This document shows positions 4,619 to 5,466 of a DNA stretch of 5,466 bases, piece by piece (positions within the stretch are counted from its first letter, which is position 1; each line of letters opens with the position of its first letter). The stretch comes from an uncultured Clostridium sp. (GTDB lineage Bacteria > Bacillota > Clostridia > Lachnospirales > Anaerotignaceae), in contig CAMXTM010000164.1 in the NCBI GenBank assembly GCA_947246775.1, forward strand, positions 1 to 5,466, written 5' to 3'. Under the pieces are notes generated by a model. It saw only the letters and a list, made by a program, of their open reading frames with translations. It was not told the origin of the DNA and did not search any database. Made by a program: the position numbers and the translations under genes.

Positions 4619-4816
4619 ATGGAGATACCACTTCATAGCTTAAAAGAAGGCTTATATATACTGGAAAAGATGGTACAGGAAAGAGAAAAAATGAGAGATT
4701 GCTGTTGGTATCAGATATGGGAAAAGGACTGTATCAAGTTTGCAGATAAGCTAGTAAAGGCAGGAGCAGATAAAGACGATATTGCAGCGGTGATGAGTTG
4801 GACAGAAACTTATTAG
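4619..4816 (+). CDS. Small helical hypothetical phage protein
   Basis: 65 aa, starting 1 nt after the preceding stop. The sequence is mostly amphipathic helix: HSLKEGLYILEKMVQEREKM (6-25), then a Cys-Cys-Trp turn (28-30) and IWEKDCIKFADKLVKAGADK (33-52). Two Trp and three Cys in so short a protein are notable, but the Cys do not form a zinc motif. The nearest ribosome site (AAAGGA, about 11 nt away) is rather distant, so coupling to the gene before it is likely. No family recognised. It fits the strings of small early genes in temperate phages. Confidence 0.73.
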   Translation: MEIPLHSLKEGLYILEKMVQEREKMRDCCWYQIWEKDCIKFADKLVKAGADKDDIAAVMSWTETY

Positions 4817-4822
4817 AAAGGA
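4817..4822 (+). promoter_or_regulatory. Ribosome binding site that sets the start of the 182-aa gene
   Basis: AAAGGA ends 9 nt before the ATG at 4832 but directly abuts the in-frame TTG at 4823. The ATG is therefore the better start, and the product begins MIVKTLEEAW. Confidence 0.65.
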
Positions 4823-4831
4823 TTGATTGTA

Positions 4832-5380
4832 ATGATAGTAAAAACGCTAGAGGAAGCTTGGGAAATAGCGGACAAGGTATTTGGTGCGCCCTGTGTAAAA
4901 GAGGAAGTAGAAAGTTATCATGCAGGTCATGCGATGTATCGTTATAAGGAAACGAACAATTTTATAGCTGATTTGGGTTGTAGACTTGAAGTAATAAGAG
5001 ATGATATACCAACAAAGAATATCTGGATTGCAGATATTTGTATGAAAGAAGTTGGTCAAGAAATTGAGGAAGAAATCGAAGGTAAAGCAGAAAAAATATC
5101 AGATTTTGTTATATTAAATTTAGATAAAGAAGGCACTACTCGAACTAGAACATTTGCGAATGAGCATGACAAAAATATTATTTTTCCCATTGCTGTACAA
5201 GCATTGTATCGTATCAAGGAAATAAATCGGATTAAAGCAACTTCTGATGAAAAGGAATACCTAGATATCTGTAAAGAAGCGGAACAAACATTACATGATA
5301 CAATAACGCCAATATGTAATGTCCATTATACAATGTATATACCTTTAGTACGAGCAGTAGAAGAATGGAGAAAGAGGTAA
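4832..5380 (+). CDS. Hypothetical phage protein, 182 aa
   Basis: The N-terminal part (1-68) begins VKTLEEAWEIADKVF and continues with HAGHAMYRYKE, FIADLGCRLEVI and KNIWIAD. This pattern recurs in early proteins of Firmicutes phages of unknown function. A highly acidic linker follows (KEVGQEIEEEIEGKAEK, 72-88), then a second region (90-182) with strand-like DFVILNLDKEGTTRTRTF and helices ending VRAVEEWRKR. The two regions look like separate domains. There is no membrane segment or catalytic motif. It lies 15 nt after the preceding gene and 4 nt before the next, so it belongs to the same operon. Coding is firm; function unknown. Confidence 0.88.
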   Translation: MIVKTLEEAWEIADKVFGAPCVKEEVESYHAGHAMYRYKETNNFIADLGCRLEVIRDDIPTKNIWIADICMKEVGQEIEEEIEGKAEKISDFVILNLDKEGTTRTRTFANEHDKNIIFPIAVQALYRIKEINRIKATSDEKEYLDICKEAEQTLHDTITPICNVHYTMYIPLVRAVEEWRKR

Positions 5381-5384
5381 TAGA

Positions 5385-5466
5385 ATGGTAAATTCAAAAG
5401 AACTAGGAAATTTTACTTTAAAAGAATTATTGAAGGATAAAATACCATTTTTTAAAGCAAAAGAAA
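5385..5466 (+). CDS. Start of the next early gene, cut by the window edge
   Basis: An open frame from the ATG at 5385, with GAGG 7 nt upstream, reads MVNSKELGNFTLKELLKDKI and on to the end of the window (27 codons, no stop). It begins 4 nt after the preceding stop, which agrees with one continuing operon. Too little is present to name a family. Confidence 0.72.
   Translation, partial: MVNSKELGNFTLKELLKDKIPFFKAKE

Noticed and set aside
4314..4631. A leftward 105-codon Ile/Thr/Ala-rich frame opposite the membrane gene
   Set aside because: It is the antisense of a low-complexity hydrophobic gene, lies against the early operon, and its sequence looks like a translated shadow.
4847..5059. A leftward 70-codon frame
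   Set aside because: It is antisense to the 182-aa gene and shows no ribosome site or recognisable motif.
1..5466. CRISPR array, tRNA or rRNA genes, insertion sequences
   Set aside because: I saw no regularly spaced repeats, cloverleaf or transposase on either strand. The short tandem repeat at 4010-4027 has just two 9-bp units.

Overview
The window is the lysogeny and early-regulation end of a temperate phage or prophage. The host is probably a low-GC Bacillota. That host call is an inference from the strong A+T bias, the AAAGGAGG-type ribosome binding sites, and an integrase and HTH regulators that resemble those of Clostridia/Negativicutes prophages. Nothing here fixes the genus, and no attachment site, tRNA or host gene is visible. 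The window cuts the integrase at its left edge and an unidentified early gene at its right edge.

Left half (1-3186). Four genes read leftward: an XRE repressor (TTG start, 2800-3186), a solitary HsdR-N-type PD-(D/E)xK endonuclease-like protein 27 nt behind it (1561-2772), a single-pass membrane protein with its own sigma-A-like promoter (789-1214), and a tyrosine integrase (1-656, partial). A small opposing ORF (1335-1526) lies in the gap between the membrane protein and the endonuclease. Two long imperfect palindromes, at 694-738 and 1264-1296, sit over or beside the candidate promoters of int and of the membrane protein.

Switch (3187-3280). The divergent intergenic region holds a perfect TACTAC-N5-GTAGTA palindrome, a second inverted GTAGT/ACTAC pair and a perfect TATAAT for the rightward promoter. 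The half-sites overlap the -35 and flank the -10 of that promoter, as expected for a repressor/Cro switch. The repressor has no S24 (LexA-like) autopeptidase domain, so ordinary RecA-driven self-cleavage is not expected.

Right half (3281-5466). A tightly packed rightward early operon follows: a Cro-like HTH protein, a second HTH regulator of a common Firmicutes phage family, and a chain of small phage proteins. These are an 86-aa beta-rich protein, a 94-aa very hydrophobic multi-pass membrane protein, a 65-aa helical protein, a 182-aa protein and the start of another. Genes overlap or are separated by 1-15 nt, except for an 89-nt gap at 3993-4081 that may hold a mini-gene. Another mini-ORF (3487-3546) bridges the two HTH genes by stop/start overlaps on both sides.

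The best candidates for something new are the two lysogen-side cargo genes. The endonuclease-like protein has no methylase, specificity or helicase partner and is co-transcribed with the repressor. The membrane-anchored protein has a private promoter and palindromic operator. Both fit prophage-encoded defence or superinfection exclusion, but this is inferred from gene position and domain type and is not shown by the sequence.
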